From NCBI GenBank assembly GCA_902806595.1, contig CADCXC010000011.1:1116001-1180000 (forward strand): a stretch of 64,000 nt of DNA. The letters run 5' to 3'. The position numbers and the translations under genes were made by a program. Positions 38,066-49,470 of this stretch are shown piece by piece. The first letter of the stretch is position 1. The number at the start of each line of letters is the position of its first letter. Under the pieces are notes generated by a model. It searched no databases. It was not told where the DNA came from and saw nothing but the letters and a program-made list of their open reading frames with translations. The DNA comes from Pyrenopolyporus hunteri. Lineage: Eukaryota; Ascomycota; Sordariomycetes; Xylariales; Hypoxylaceae.

Positions 38066-39673
38066 ATGCACATCCATAATAGGTTGAATGGTCAGGGTCG
38101 TCTGTCAGCAGAACCAACGCAGGACGCTGTAAAACTGTATAGTTATTCCAATGGTGGACCTCCCTCGGACGGAACGACGCGCGATATCCCTTCAGAAGGC
38201 CTAATGTCGAGTCTCCAGTCTCGCAGTTTGAAGCGTAACCGGATGCATGAAGAGGACGATAGCTCGAGTAGTCCCAAGCGTCAATTATCTCTACCTGTCG
38301 CGCCTTCGTCTAGCCCTTTTCAGACACTCAGAGTTACCAAGTCTAGCATAAGCAACCGCTTCTCCCTTTCCAAGTTAGAGGAAGAGCCATCTACTTATTA
38401 TGATACAAACCAAGGTCGAGTTGCTGGGCCTCGATATTCACTAGGTCAGACCACCGTGGAGCAATTGGCTCATTGCTCTATCCAAGGACGGCAAGAATAC
38501 GTGAAACAGCGGAACGGTAATACTATATCGGGGTTATCGAACGGATCAGAAGTGATAGACACACCTCACCTAGCTGCAAGACACCGAGCTGCTCCCGTAG
38601 CGACTGCATATACACCTAGATCAATTGTCTACTCTCAGAATTCGAGTCATTACAGCCCAACCTATCACGCCGTATCAAAGGATAAGAGCCTTTGTAATAA
38701 TGCTAATGGTGCGAACCAATTCACAGATAGAATACCTGGATCGGATAGCCTGAAGGCTGTCGCTGGTATTGATGCCCAGGACGAATATCCTCTCGATGAT
38801 GACCTGATGGAAGAGGCCATGGCTTGTCTTCTTGACGCAGCCCCAGGCAATGTACAAGAGACACACATACCTCCATCAAGCGTTGCCCAGGCATGGGATC
38901 ACGACTCAAGGTCGGCAGTCGAATTCGACTCGACTCTCCAATACTCGCCACCAGAGGAACTGAGCTCGCAATCAATGAACGTGACGGAGGGTTCTGGCAA
39001 TACTCAGGATGATCTTCTGGATGAGGACGTCGACTGGAATGCCGTATATTCTATGATAAGCACGGTACCGAGAGACCCGTCCATAAGTGGCCTACAGGAA
39101 ACGATTGACACGCCCCTGCAAGTTCGGATTACTCACACGGAAGAAGCTATTGAGCGCCCTCCTCGCGCTAAGGACGTAACACCCTTGAAGCCGTTCGTAC
39201 GGCCGCCTTTCCCCCAAAAGGTCCGTGATCGCTCTACCGTTTCAGGATTGTCTCCTCAAATGGTGCTCCGGACGTGTTTTCGAATAGGGGAGTTGATCAA
39301 CCAAGCGGCACACTGTCTGTGCCACCAACAGGAGGTGGTCTTTGAGCTGTTTGCGCGAGTAACATACTCAAACCGGGAGAGCCTTCAGAAGAACCAACAT
39401 TTTCAATTCATTGACCTATTCAAGGACCAGCGACCGTACCCTGCGGGGATTCTCACAAACTGGAGAGTTGGCACGCTGCTGGATCGCCAGAGTGCAGCTT
39501 TCCTAGGTACGAGCGCCGGACCAAAAACGTGCCGCTGCGTGTGTACACCTAGAAAGGATTCAAGGGTTGCAATCGGCTTAAGTCTTGTCGTTCTCGCCAT
39601 CAGGGAAATTGGCTGGGAGGAGGTCAGATTGGCTAAAAAGATAGCATGCGGGGGGTCGGACGATGCAGCCTGA
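38066..39673 (+). CDS. conserved fungal protein with possible OB-like C-terminal domain
   Basis: A single-exon frame of 535 residues beginning at an ATG. Residues 1-370 are mostly low-complexity, Ser-rich and presumably disordered, with an acidic motif LDEDVDWNAVYSMIS near residue 320 of the kind often found before conserved domains in fungal proteins. The C-terminal 140 residues look folded: SPQMVLRTCFRIGELINQ, then VVFELFARVTYS, HFQFIDLFKDQRPY, DRQSAAFL, CRCVC and LVVLAIREIGWEEVRLA. Alternating beta-like segments with this spacing suggest a small beta-barrel such as an OB fold, but this is inference. I recall similar C-termini in other ascomycete hypothetical proteins and cannot name a function. 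Coding status is secure; product unknown. It shares a divergent promoter with the Lsb5-like gene. Confidence 0.85.
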   Translation: MHIHNRLNGQGRLSAEPTQDAVKLYSYSNGGPPSDGTTRDIPSEGLMSSLQSRSLKRNRMHEEDDSSSSPKRQLSLPVAPSSSPFQTLRVTKSSISNRFSLSKLEEEPSTYYDTNQGRVAGPRYSLGQTTVEQLAHCSIQGRQEYVKQRNGNTISGLSNGSEVIDTPHLAARHRAAPVATAYTPRSIVYSQNSSHYSPTYHAVSKDKSLCNNANGANQFTDRIPGSDSLKAVAGIDAQDEYPLDDDLMEEAMACLLDAAPGNVQETHIPPSSVAQAWDHDSRSAVEFDSTLQYSPPEELSSQSMNVTEGSGNTQDDLLDEDVDWNAVYSMISTVPRDPSISGLQETIDTPLQVRITHTEEAIERPPRAKDVTPLKPFVRPPFPQKVRDRSTVSGLSPQMVLRTCFRIGELINQAAHCLCHQQEVVFELFARVTYSNRESLQKNQHFQFIDLFKDQRPYPAGILTNWRVGTLLDRQSAAFLGTSAGPKTCRCVCTPRKDSRVAIGLSLVVLAIREIGWEEVRLAKKIACGGSDDAA

Positions 39674-41476
39674 CATGTTGTCACACAGTAAAGGTACAGG
39701 AGAAATTCAATAGTGGGCCGATGGAAGGACGTATGTAAAGCAAGAATATCAACGGACGCCCGTGTCTAAGGTAAAGTAGAAATTAGACGGGTTTGCTGAG
39801 TTGTGATAGGAGCTCTTGCAGGTGTGGCATCGGGGACATCAGGGGGCCAATCAGCCAATGCATTTATCGAAAGCGCCTATTATTACCCGTGTATACTACC
39901 TATACACAGCAGCTGAAGCAGAGCTAGGCACGAGATTGCTAACGGCACACCAAATGGGATGGCTACCTACTATTGATGGGCAGCGTTCCGGAGCCAATAG
40001 TCCAAAGTGGCATGATACCGTGCCTGGACTCATGCCGAATGCTGGACACGGCTCGACTTCGTAGAGTAAGACACTTATTAAAGTCTAAGAGATGCATACC
40101 CTTAATGTTGAGGAGGATCACGTCGCCGAGCCTACCGTTACTTAGGCCTTTAGGAGTGCCTATGAGAGGGAATCGATGTCTCACCGGGAATAATTTGTTA
40201 GGCAGAAAAAGTGAAACCTTCGAAGCCTGTGGCTCAGGATGAAAAGAAAACGGGGCGCTGCGTAGTGCATGGCTTGATGCCTACCTACCTGGGTACCTAT
40301 CCGCCACCACGTAGGTGTACATATGTAGGTAGCTACCCAGTATATCTAGCTGGTTTGAAGATTTAAATTGATTACCTACATAGAGGTCTCCTGTGCATTG
40401 CATTGTACGTACCTAGAATTAGGAGTGCTTCAGCCAAGTGTCAATTTGATTTTTAAGAGGGCTGTACGTACATAAGAGGAGAAGCGTTGCCATCATTGAA
40501 GCTTACCTAGGTGGTACGATAGGTACCTAAGGTAGTATCTGCACGCCTGGTAAGCAGGTACCCTAAGGCGAGGTACCCTACGTGAAATAGCTACTTCTTA
40601 GGGATATATGTAGCTGAAGCTTGAGGCATATACCTCCACTAACATCTAGGCACCGACAAATACTTAGTACGCTTTAAACGAACAATAATCCAATATTGGG
40701 AAATAGCTCCTTAAAATACCCGCCTAGACCTAGGTAGACCAAAGGTACCTTGACCTAGCATCTTGACCTTAGTACCTATCCTTAGGTAAGGATACATACC
40801 TAGGTACATCCCTATTGGATGCAATGGATGTTTGTAACAGCAACAGCATCGAAAAACTTGGTTTTTAACGAATGTCAGAGCTTCGGTGGATTTTGAATGG
40901 ATGACCCCAGGCTCCGTTTTCCATGCTCCCGTCCCCCGTTTTCTTCTTGCCCCCCATCGCCCTTACGTCTCACGCATCACGTGTTGAGCCATCTCCACTG
41001 CTTTTTTATCTGCCTTAAATCATCAAACTCCATTTGGGCTCGAAACAACTCAAATCTTTTTTCGACAGCAAAATCGGGGGACGCGTTTACCGTGTTTTCA
41101 ATCCTAGTGCCTCACATATCGGGGTCCTGTTTGCTTCCTGCCAAAGTCGACTGCATACAGGACAAGAGAAGATATCCCCTTCTCATCATCGCCGTTCTCT
41201 GAAAATAGCGTGCAAGCAATCCCAGCATCGTCTTGGCCTCCCTAGGGGACCTTGTCACTCGACTAATTAGGTACAATACCTAACTCATCCTGGACGCCGA
41301 ACGCTGGGGGTTTTGGCACGGAGTCTCTTTGAATCTTCGCGCAGAGCGAAAATTCACTACCGAACGTATATCCATTTCATGCTTGAAGCTCAGCCTTCTT
41401 CTCAGTTCCAAGCCCAGTTCCAGTTCCAGTCCCAGTTATAGCTACGTACTAAGTTGTTGCCACCTCCGGAGCCGGA
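39674..41476. other. intergenic, upstream of the CCCH gene
   Basis: No gene is supported. 40,280-40,810 is rich in GGTACC, CCTAGG and CTACC words, with an exact TACCTAGGTA at 40,797. 40,900-41,476 is pyrimidine-rich and probably includes the promoter and 5' leader of the next gene, with a short CAGTTC/CAGTCC repeat near 41,402-41,437. Confidence 0.6.
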
Positions 41477-43313
41477 ATGGGCTCTTCAATGATGTTAAAC
41501 GGGCAAGATGCCGCTGCTCTTAAGGCCGAAACCACAAGCCGACTTAATACTTACTATCAAATTGATAATGAGAGGCAAACCTTCATTCATGTATGTCCAC
41601 CCGGTCGGCGTATGCGATCTCTCGTTTTCCCCGTGCTGACCCCACGTAATCGATCCATGACCCTTGTCTCGCTAATGCAAACTTGACAGAATATGCTCGA
41701 GAAAATCGAGGCAGATGCTAAGAGGATTAATGAACTTGAACTCGATCTAGACGATCAGAGAAAGTCACGAGCTGATTATCAATTCAAAGCTCGTACCCTC
41801 GACAATGAGCTCCAGAGACTAGGACATCAACTTGTAGGCCCCACACACACCCTCTCCCTCTCCCTCCCCCTCTCTTCGGCTTTTGGGGGCGTCTCATTTG
41901 CTAACACTCGCGATAGAACAAGGACTCCTTCGTTGTCGTTCTTATTGATGGTGACGGAGCTAAATTCGCGGACGAATTCTTGCGTGATAGTGTAGGCGGT
42001 GCCGAGAGAGCTGCGATAAGGCTCAAGCAGGCAGTTCGAGAGTATCTTAGAGACTCAGGGGTCGGACAAGACGATATTCCTATTCTTGTCCGAGTCTATG
42101 CTAATCTCAACGACTTGTCTAAGTCATTACGCTTGTCTCGAATTATTGAGTATGACGATGATATGCGCCTGTTTGCCGAGCGGTTCACAAACAGTCGTGC
42201 GGACTTTGACTTCGTTAATGTTGGCAAGGGCAAAGAGAACGCTGACTCCAAGATAAGACGTACGTCCCAGGGGATTCTTAATCCGAAAAGCTACGACCTC
42301 ATCTATCCATCAAATTTGCTCATCTGTGTCTAGGTATGCTTAACCATTACCACAGGAACATGCAATGCAAGAAGATATTCATTGCTGGGTGCTGTCACGA
42401 TAATGGTTATCTACACGATCTCCGCGATTATGCGGGATCTGGTGACGAAAAAGTGGTGCTTATAGAGACTACCCCTGCGGAGCCGGCATTTAAGACCCTC
42501 GGATTTCCTATCTTACGTTTCGACGATGTTTTCCGTTCGGAGCCGTTGATGAACGAGAACAAGCATGCGCTTCCGACGATGCCTCCTATTCGCTCCCCTA
42601 TCCAACAGACTGTTAACCCTGGTCCGATTGCCCGACCTACGCAGCCTACACAGAAGCCGGCCTCAGCCGGGCCAACCCCTACACAAGAGCAGAGGCAATC
42701 GTCGACCCCTCTACCTAGCTCTACCCCGGTATCTGTTAGTACGTCGTCGCCGGTACAGCGCACCTCCACGCCGGAGCAGCAAGCCTTTGGCCAGCTGCCT
42801 CGTGCGTCTAGTGTCATTAGCTCTGGAAACGGCGGCACATCGATCAGTTATGCCACTGCAGGCGGAGTCAACGACCTCCAAAATGTGACAGTTAAAGCAC
42901 CCAAGCCTAAGAAACAACCCAAGGTTATATTTTACAATGCTGATAACTATCGTCTCGACTCACCCACGCAGCATCCACCTAGGACCCCTGCGCAATCGTC
43001 ATATCAAGCCAAATTCCAGGCCATTAAACCTTCGGTTTTCTGCAACGATCATTACCTGAAAGGCCGTTGTAAATGGGGTGTCGGTTGCGACAAGACGCAC
43101 GACGCCGAGTTAACAGGGCCAGAACTGGCCATCCACCGTTACAAAGCCCGCACTAGCCTGTGCCCCTCTGGACCGTATTGTGCCGATTATGACTGTTATC
43201 TCTCTCATCATTGTCCTCGAGCTCCGTGCACGCGCGGGGATATGTGCCCGTTCTACGACACTGAAAAATGGGGAGATTTACACCTAACTAAAGACCAACT
43301 CCAACCATCGTAG
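41477..43313 (+). CDS. CCCH zinc-finger protein with NYN/PIN-like N-terminal domain
   Basis: Four exons joined in phase give 526 residues: 41477-41590, 41690-41833, 41917-42259 and 42334-43313; introns are 99, 83 and 74 nt. Residues 39-86 form a coiled-coil-like helix. Residues 87-270 contain SFVVVLIDGDG (Asp97, Asp99), VNVGKGKENADSKIR (Asp196) and FIAGCCHDNGYLHDL (Asp223), arranged as in NYN/PIN-type nuclease folds; this conserved fungal region usually precedes CCCH fingers. A Pro/Ser/Thr-rich linker follows. Residues 437-456 are a canonical C-x8-C-x5-C-x3-H finger, and a second Cys/His cluster spans about 477-517 (C477, C483, C488, C494, C499, C505, H517). An RNA-binding role follows from the finger; nuclease activity is only inferred. 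It is convergent with the TOK channel gene. Confidence 0.9.
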
Positions 43314-44055
43314 GTTACACCAGTCTTGGGTCACCCCATATTATAACCCAGCTTGGGTAGGCCGATCGCAGCGCTGACGTTATATTCTTCATGCAGGACT
43401 AAGTGGACGGAAGGCAATGATCTCCCCGAGCATCTGAGATAAGCAACGTAGCTCGGAAAAAATGGAAAGAAAGAAAAGATGGAAGGAAACAAGCTCTTGT
43501 GGCGGGCCCCGGTTTCCTCTTCTTTTTTTATGTTAAATTTAAGACAAAGCGGATAGGAAGGGCGGCATCTGTTCTTCCTAGTATCGGGGGCGTGATATTT
43601 GTCTGGGGTGGAAATACGTATTTTTATTATTATTTTGGGAACACGACGCACCCCTCCTTTGTCCTGTCATACAACGACAATAACTACTACACGTACAACC
43701 CTGGTTATGGATCTTGTACTGTACCCCGTGTTGGATTACCTATGAAGAAGATTGAGTCGTTCAGGTCAGGTCATATCCCCCACTGTCAGGGTACAGACGC
43801 GCATACACGCCTGTTATTAAAATTATAGCTAAATTGACCACACGTTCGTTATCTTCTACCTAGGTAGTTACCTACCTACCAACCTACATATCTATCAGCT
43901 AACCTATAAAGTAAAATACTTAAATCACAAGTAGTGCACCTATTCATTGAACCAACCGAATAGGGGGTATATTACTTTAAATAGGTGGTACCTAGGTACT
44001 TCTATCTTTCCACCACCCCAACGTTCCAACCATCTTAACAAAGAACTTCATTGCG
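43314..44055. other. convergent intergenic region
   Basis: This spacer lies between the 3' ends of the CCCH gene (+) and the TOK gene (-) and holds both 3' untranslated regions. Two exact TACCTAGGTA palindromes occur (43857-43866 and 43989-43998), with CTACC repeats between them. No further gene is seen. Confidence 0.6.
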
Positions 44056-46806
44056 TTAGCTAGTACCAGGATCCTTCCTCTGCTCATTCAGCCGCTCTTC
44101 CTCCTCGACTTGTCTCAGCGCGTCCCGACCCGCTCCCGCTCCCGCCCCTGGACCTGGACCTGGATCCACCCCCGCCTCAGCTCCCGCTCCCGCTCCTACG
44201 CCTCCCTCCCTAACCACAGCCTGCAGCTCCTCCCTGAGGCGCTGCTCCAGCTTATCCAGGATCCACTCGGCCTCCTCGCGCGTGTCCATCAGCGGGCTGC
44301 GGTGGCCGACCCAGCTCCACTTGGGCCGCTGCTGGCCGCCTGCCTCCGCGACCTTGCCGGCGCCGTTCTCCTCGTCGGACTCGGACGCGCTCTTATTATT
44401 ATTATTATTCTTCTTCTTCTTCTTGGCCCCGAGTTTGTGAGATCGTCTACCGTGGCCGTCGGGCGGTCGCCGCTCGGGCCGGCGGTGGTTCGAGGCAGAG
44501 CTCTCGTCTTCGCCTATGAGGCTGAGGTACCATGCCCTAGGGGTTGCGGGTTAGCGTGTGATGGATTACCTGGCCGTGATACTAAGGGTATGTCTGGGTA
44601 TGTATGTGGGAGCTGTGGGGGCGGGAATGCTTCGGGTTTACAAGGGGACACTAACCATTCTTTGAAAGTGTATTTGCGCGGCGGCGAGTGCCGTAGGTGC
44701 TTAGTCACGCGTGAGATCTCGTCGATGAGGATTAGATGATATTCGGCACGGGACTTGGGTAGTTCGGTGGGTATGTCCTCACGGGGGATCGATACGGACC
44801 GGCTGAGAGACTTGGACAGGGCGGCCCGGGAGGATGTTGCTTTGGATGCAGTTTCTAATTCGTCAGTTCCCCGTTTAGTTGTTTTATTTCCCGTTAGGGG
44901 TGACGTTGAGTCCGACCCCCCCTTCTCGGCATCCTTCTCAGCTCTACGGTTACTCTCTACGTTGTTCGCATCGCTTGACCTAGAAGCTCCGTCTTCTTCC
45001 TCTTTTTCCTCATCAGTATCTGGGCGCTCATTCGCCGCCCCTAAGAATCCCGGGGCGGTCTCTTCGACTTCCTCGTCGTCCATGAACAGCACCCCACAAG
45101 ACATTTTTGCTAGTACGCGCTTTATCTCTTTCTTGAAACCGTACTCTCCAGGCAAGATCGTTATATTTCCGAGCAAGAGCGTGCCATCTTTGACACCCTT
45201 CACGATAGTGTCGCCGGCATGGGATATGAGGACAGTCGTGGTTGGTAAGGCAAGAAGCGACCAGAAGACGAAGAAAGCCTTTGCCGAGTTCGACACCGGA
45301 GTGAGATCACCATAACCGACGGTTGTTAGCGCCGTAAACGCGAAATAGAAACCGTCGAAGTAGGACCATCCTTGATAGGGGTACTCGCATTCTTGGAAAA
45401 TCTTGGCACCTACAAGCCAGAGCAGCACCCAGGTACTGGTAGAGACAGACATTGCAGTCCACCTTTCTCTTTTTGATGCTCTACCGCATGTTAGTTTATC
45501 CTGGAAAGCATGCAAGAGCTTTTTAGCCGTTCGCTAGCTATAGCCTTCGGTAAGAGATTAATGCAGGGGAATCGGGCATTAGCCACTTACTGCCTCCAAT
45601 TAGTATTTGAACGCAATGGTAAGTCGCCCCGTCGACTTCAACAAAGATACCAAGGACTTCCAAACAGACTTTTAATACATACCTGTCGTTGAACCTTCCG
45701 CATCAATTGGAACTCCTTTTTACGACGCTCAAATTCGGTCAAGCCGGAGTCTGGGGGGGAATTTCCTGACGCGTTGCCATTGACCGGTTCAAGAATGCCA
45801 CCACTTCCTTTCCGCACCATACGTCGTATTAACTGGCGCCGTTCCCGTTCCAACATGCGGGCGTCGAGCCTGTGCTTGCCCCGATCGAGGATCATGCTTC
45901 GGATCGATCCAATGACTAAACCGAGGCTGATAACCCCAACCAACGCATACGGGACGAGAAGGCCACGGCCGAGACTAGTCTGCGGCGAAATCTCGCCGAA
46001 ACCAACTGTGAATAGAGTAACATCTGCCCAGTATACTGAATCGAGATAGTTCCAGCCCTCAATCTTTGAGAATACCAGAGCTCCCAAGAGTAGGTACATG
46101 AGAAAGAGAATAGTCTGAAGCATCAGTGTCCTCTGACTGGTTGTTAACTCGAAGTCCTTCCCGTAATGGCCTCGCTCAGCTCCCCAGACAGTGACGACCA
46201 TGAGAGAAGCAACTATGAAGTAGAGGATGGCTGCATACATGCCATAATAGAAGGCCTGAGACCAGACATATTCAATTTGAGGCTGGAGGTCAAGCGGCCC
46301 GCTTGCCGTGGCACATAAGGCTATGAGGCATATTGCTGATAAGTACCAACCGGTTATTGTTACGGGTTGGGCGATGGAGAATCGCACCCTTTTAGTCATG
46401 TTCAACAACAGAAACACGTTAGCAACCAGAGCGAGGACCAATTGGACGGCGTTTATTGCTAGGAGCCATGGGGGATCCTCGACGAAAACGGCTCTGGTAA
46501 CATCGGACCCGGGCGGAATATGCTGTCTCCAGTACCTAACAAGCGAACATATGCTGAAAGCTGAAGCCACCGGACCCAGCGTGCCGGCTATCATGGGAAA
46601 CGCGGCCGAAGCAAACCACCAACGGCTACATCAACATCGATCCAGTCAGCCCAAACATTCTACTTGGTCAAATGTTGGCCTTCTCACCTGGGGTCGAGAT
46701 GAATCTGATCATTTTTAAAACCATCCCGGGCGGTATTTACGCGACCTAGGTTATCGACGGCTTGCGTATGCTCGTTGATGTTTTCGTTTAGATTTGCGTC
46801 GTCCAT
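44056..46806 (-). CDS. TOK-type outward-rectifier potassium channel (two-pore, eight-TM)
   Basis: Exons: 46806-46688, 46625-45683, about 45500-44656 and 44536-44056, giving about 795 residues. The protein has the TOK plan: several hydrophobic segments after WWFASAAFPMIAGTLGP, a first selectivity filter TVGFG (about residues 246-250) in TLFTVGFGEISP, and a second TVGYGD (about 414-419) in ALTTVGYGDLTP, each flanked by membrane helices. The long cytoplasmic tail is acidic and Ser-rich, carries K5N5 from a triplet run, and ends with the typical PKWSWVGHRSPLM block and a charged helix. Fungal TOK channels pass outward potassium current at the plasma membrane. Introns 46626-46687 and 44537-44655 restore conserved sequence exactly. 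The middle intron is less sure: 45501-45682 is the simplest in-phase choice but adds DKLTCGR, so a microexon or other acceptor is possible. Confidence 0.92.
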
Positions 46807-47784
46807 CCTGGCAAGCCAAAGCTCAACGGGCGCTTATGCTTAAGTTATAGACGCGGGAACTAAAAGGTACGCTTGATCCATACGCTTCGGCATTCATTCG
46901 ATTTCAAAAGAGATTCGGCGCCGAACGGGTTGGGGGATTTCGGTTGATAATTGGCCCCTCCTTTTTATAGGAGGCTTCGGTATGAGGTCCTCGAGAACTC
47001 ATATTCTCTAGAATAGCTTTTTAAAGAACATGCGTGGTAGTTATAAGGGTATAAGGGCATAAGTAGTAGGCAAAGGGAGGGTCATGCGGCCGTGTTGTGA
47101 TGTGGATGTTTTCTGTGGGATGACGTCGCTTGGCATTTAAATCGCGGAGTTCCAGTAAAAGGACGTGAAAGGGTCAGGTAAGGATTAGTAGGCCTAGCCG
47201 CTAAACCAAGCCGCTAATCGAAGCTGCTAGGATCAGGGGGTAGTAACCCGCTGGAATGCGATATGATTGGCCCTAAATCCAGCGATCTACTTAACGTAAT
47301 CGATCTCGTACCACCTAAATTTACTGCCTAAATTTTACTACCTAATCGCTTTGTCGCGTAAAAAAAATTAGCTTCTTCAATTTGCCTTCTACACGATTCT
47401 TCTTAGAATTGTCGCGCGAGTCAGATGCCTGAAATTCGGTGAAGGGAGGCTACACCTCGGAATATCTAATTCGATGAAATACACACCGTTGATCTTCAAT
47501 AGAATACATTAATGAATTTGCGCCTCATGAATCAGGAGCCGCAAAGAAGGAAAGATGAGGAGATGGCTCCTGAGTAAGAGTTTAGTATTTAGGGGTCTTC
47601 GTTGTCACAGACCGAGATGCTATAGCGCAGTTGTTAAGCAGCCAGAACGGCTTAACTTCCGTACTGGCTCGACTGGCGAATTTACTATCGAGTAAGTAAA
47701 TAATGAGTTATACGCGACTAGAGCCCGGTCTGACCTACGAATAGACTACACAATGTCGCCCAAGTGCCATCATCAACCCCCTTG
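46807..47784. promoter_or_regulatory. divergent promoter region, TOK channel and hydrolase
   Basis: About 980 bp separate the start of the TOK gene (-) from the first in-frame ATG of the hydrolase (+). The region must hold both promoters and may hide a short 5' exon of the hydrolase near 47,700-47,760. No other gene is seen. Confidence 0.55.
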
Positions 47785-48897
47785 ATGGTATACTTGCCAC
47801 CATTCTCGACAGCTTCCACAGAGAAACCTGTGCCGCTGCCAAAATTTATCCAGAGACGTCCTACTGTCGTGATAAACTATCGTTGGGCTGGCTTCAATCC
47901 ATTCCAGAAGGAGGAGTTGCGCGCCCCGAAATCGGCGGAATCGGCGGATCAGTCCGACGAGGATGAGCCCCCTTATTTATCGTGGCCGATTCCTCTCCAC
48001 GATACGTCGATAGCTTACGACTGGATCGTCGAGAACCTCTGTCCGGCGAATAATGAGCGCCGCGACGTATACCTCTACGGTTCATATCTCGGCGCGTCCC
48101 TGGCGACGTCGCTAGCCCTAACCAGAACCGATCTCCTGGCGCAGATGCGCGTCCGAGGATGCATCGCCTATAACGGCATATACAACTGGACCACGTTCCT
48201 CCCCGACCACCGAATCAAGCAATTGCAAGAAGAGGGTATGGAGGATATCCCGGAGGGAACCCTATCCGAGCCGAACGACCCGGACTTCCTACACCTGGAG
48301 ACGCACGCCGAAGCACTGTTCGGGAGGCCGGATCATCTCTTCGACCCCTTCGCGAGCGCCTGCCTGTTCTTCCATAACCCGGGCCTCTACGTGCCCCCGA
48401 CCTTCGATAAATCGGCGCTCGCCTCGCTGAGAGAGCTCCTGCTAGAACTAGCGCCGTCGGGCCAGTTCTCGTCGAGGATCCTGCGCTCGCCGCCTCGGAC
48501 CGAGCTCGTCTACCCGCCGACGGCGTCGACCCTGACGATCCCCAAGACGCTGCTGCTGCACTCGGGGCCGGCTCCGAAGCGCCCGCACCCGAACAACTTC
48601 GGGGCGCAGGCCAGAAGGCTTGCGGCGTTGATGCGCAGGAGCCTTGGGAAGAAGTCGCGGTTTCGGGAGTTTAAATGGGAGGGCACTCAGGAAACCGTGG
48701 GTGCCGAGATCGCCAGGAAGATCATGGTGGCTGGAGTAGGGTCCGGTGCTGGGGATTATAACCTCGGCGAGAAGGGGCAGAAGTTGGCCGAGGCTTGGTT
48801 GGAAGAGCGGCTCGAGGAGGGAGCGCTAGTACAGGAAGAAGATGTCGATGTCGATGCTGGTATTGATTCTCCCACGCAAGATCGCAACGATCTATGA
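47785..48897 (+). CDS. alpha/beta-hydrolase-fold protein
   Basis: The frame from the first in-frame ATG encodes 370 residues. It begins MVYLPPFSTAS and continues with RRPTVVINYRWAGFNP and LHDTSIAYDWIVENL, then the nucleophile-elbow-like YGSYLGASLATSLAL (Gly-Ser-Tyr-Leu-Gly, Ser about residue 100), as in fungal alpha/beta-hydrolase proteins. AYNGIYNWTTFLPDH follows; LLLHSGP near residue 265 sits where a late beta-strand is expected. No clear catalytic His could be assigned, so activity and substrate are open. The frame is open about 50 bases upstream of the ATG (from 47734) without another ATG, so a small upstream coding exon is possible. The second half is notably GC-rich compared with flanking DNA. 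It is convergent with the ABCA gene. Confidence 0.82.
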   Translation: MVYLPPFSTASTEKPVPLPKFIQRRPTVVINYRWAGFNPFQKEELRAPKSAESADQSDEDEPPYLSWPIPLHDTSIAYDWIVENLCPANNERRDVYLYGSYLGASLATSLALTRTDLLAQMRVRGCIAYNGIYNWTTFLPDHRIKQLQEEGMEDIPEGTLSEPNDPDFLHLETHAEALFGRPDHLFDPFASACLFFHNPGLYVPPTFDKSALASLRELLLELAPSGQFSSRILRSPPRTELVYPPTASTLTIPKTLLLHSGPAPKRPHPNNFGAQARRLAALMRRSLGKKSRFREFKWEGTQETVGAEIARKIMVAGVGSGAGDYNLGEKGQKLAEAWLEERLEEGALVQEEDVDVDAGIDSPTQDRNDL

Positions 48898-49470
48898 GAG
48901 GTAGCAAAAGTAGAATCGCAGCTTTTATATTAAGAATTTCGTGGCACTAGTAAACGGATGTAGGAGTTATCATAGAGTAGACCTACTATGGAAGTAAGTA
49001 CTGGCTTAGGGAAATAACAACGGTAGAGAGGCTTGTGTAGAAAAGAATTAAGATAAATCTATATATCAGATCATTTCCCTCCAGTCTCTTCCATGATGCT
49101 TAACTAAAAGCCTCTGAAATCTGTAGTGTTATTCTAGATACATTATTCGGGTGGGTTAGCGGGTTTAGTCAGTGAGCAAGGTGCTAAATACAGGTACCCA
49201 TTCCTCCTAGCAGGGATATATATAGTGGACGTATTGTTTGTACCGAGTACCTATCGACTCGACCGAGTCCGGGATCCCCAATAATTCAATGTCTCGGATT
49301 AAGACCTTAACCTTTCTTTTTACCATTTCGCCAACTTATGTAATTCAGGTCACCGCTTTAGCTAATTCCCGTAGCGCAGCGCCCACTAATCGGCATTAGG
49401 TACAGTGCAAATTCTCTATGCAAACCTCATATAAAACCTTTTAACAGATCCAACTGCCAGCAACTGCCAG
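48898..49470. other. intergenic, hydrolase 3' region to tRNA
   Basis: No gene is seen. The 3' untranslated region of the hydrolase presumably lies in the first few hundred bases; CAACTGCCAG is tandemly repeated just upstream of the tRNA (49451-49470). Confidence 0.55.

Noticed and set aside
39816..40242. Two overlapping frames after the 38-kb gene
   Set aside because: They are out of phase with each other and with the gene, and carry no motif; most likely chance.
42428..42838. Minus-strand frame of 136 codons
   Set aside because: Antisense shadow of the CCCH protein linker.
44110..45315. Plus-strand frames of 186-209 codons
   Set aside because: They are antisense shadows of the TOK channel tail, whose low-complexity sequence keeps the opposite strand open.
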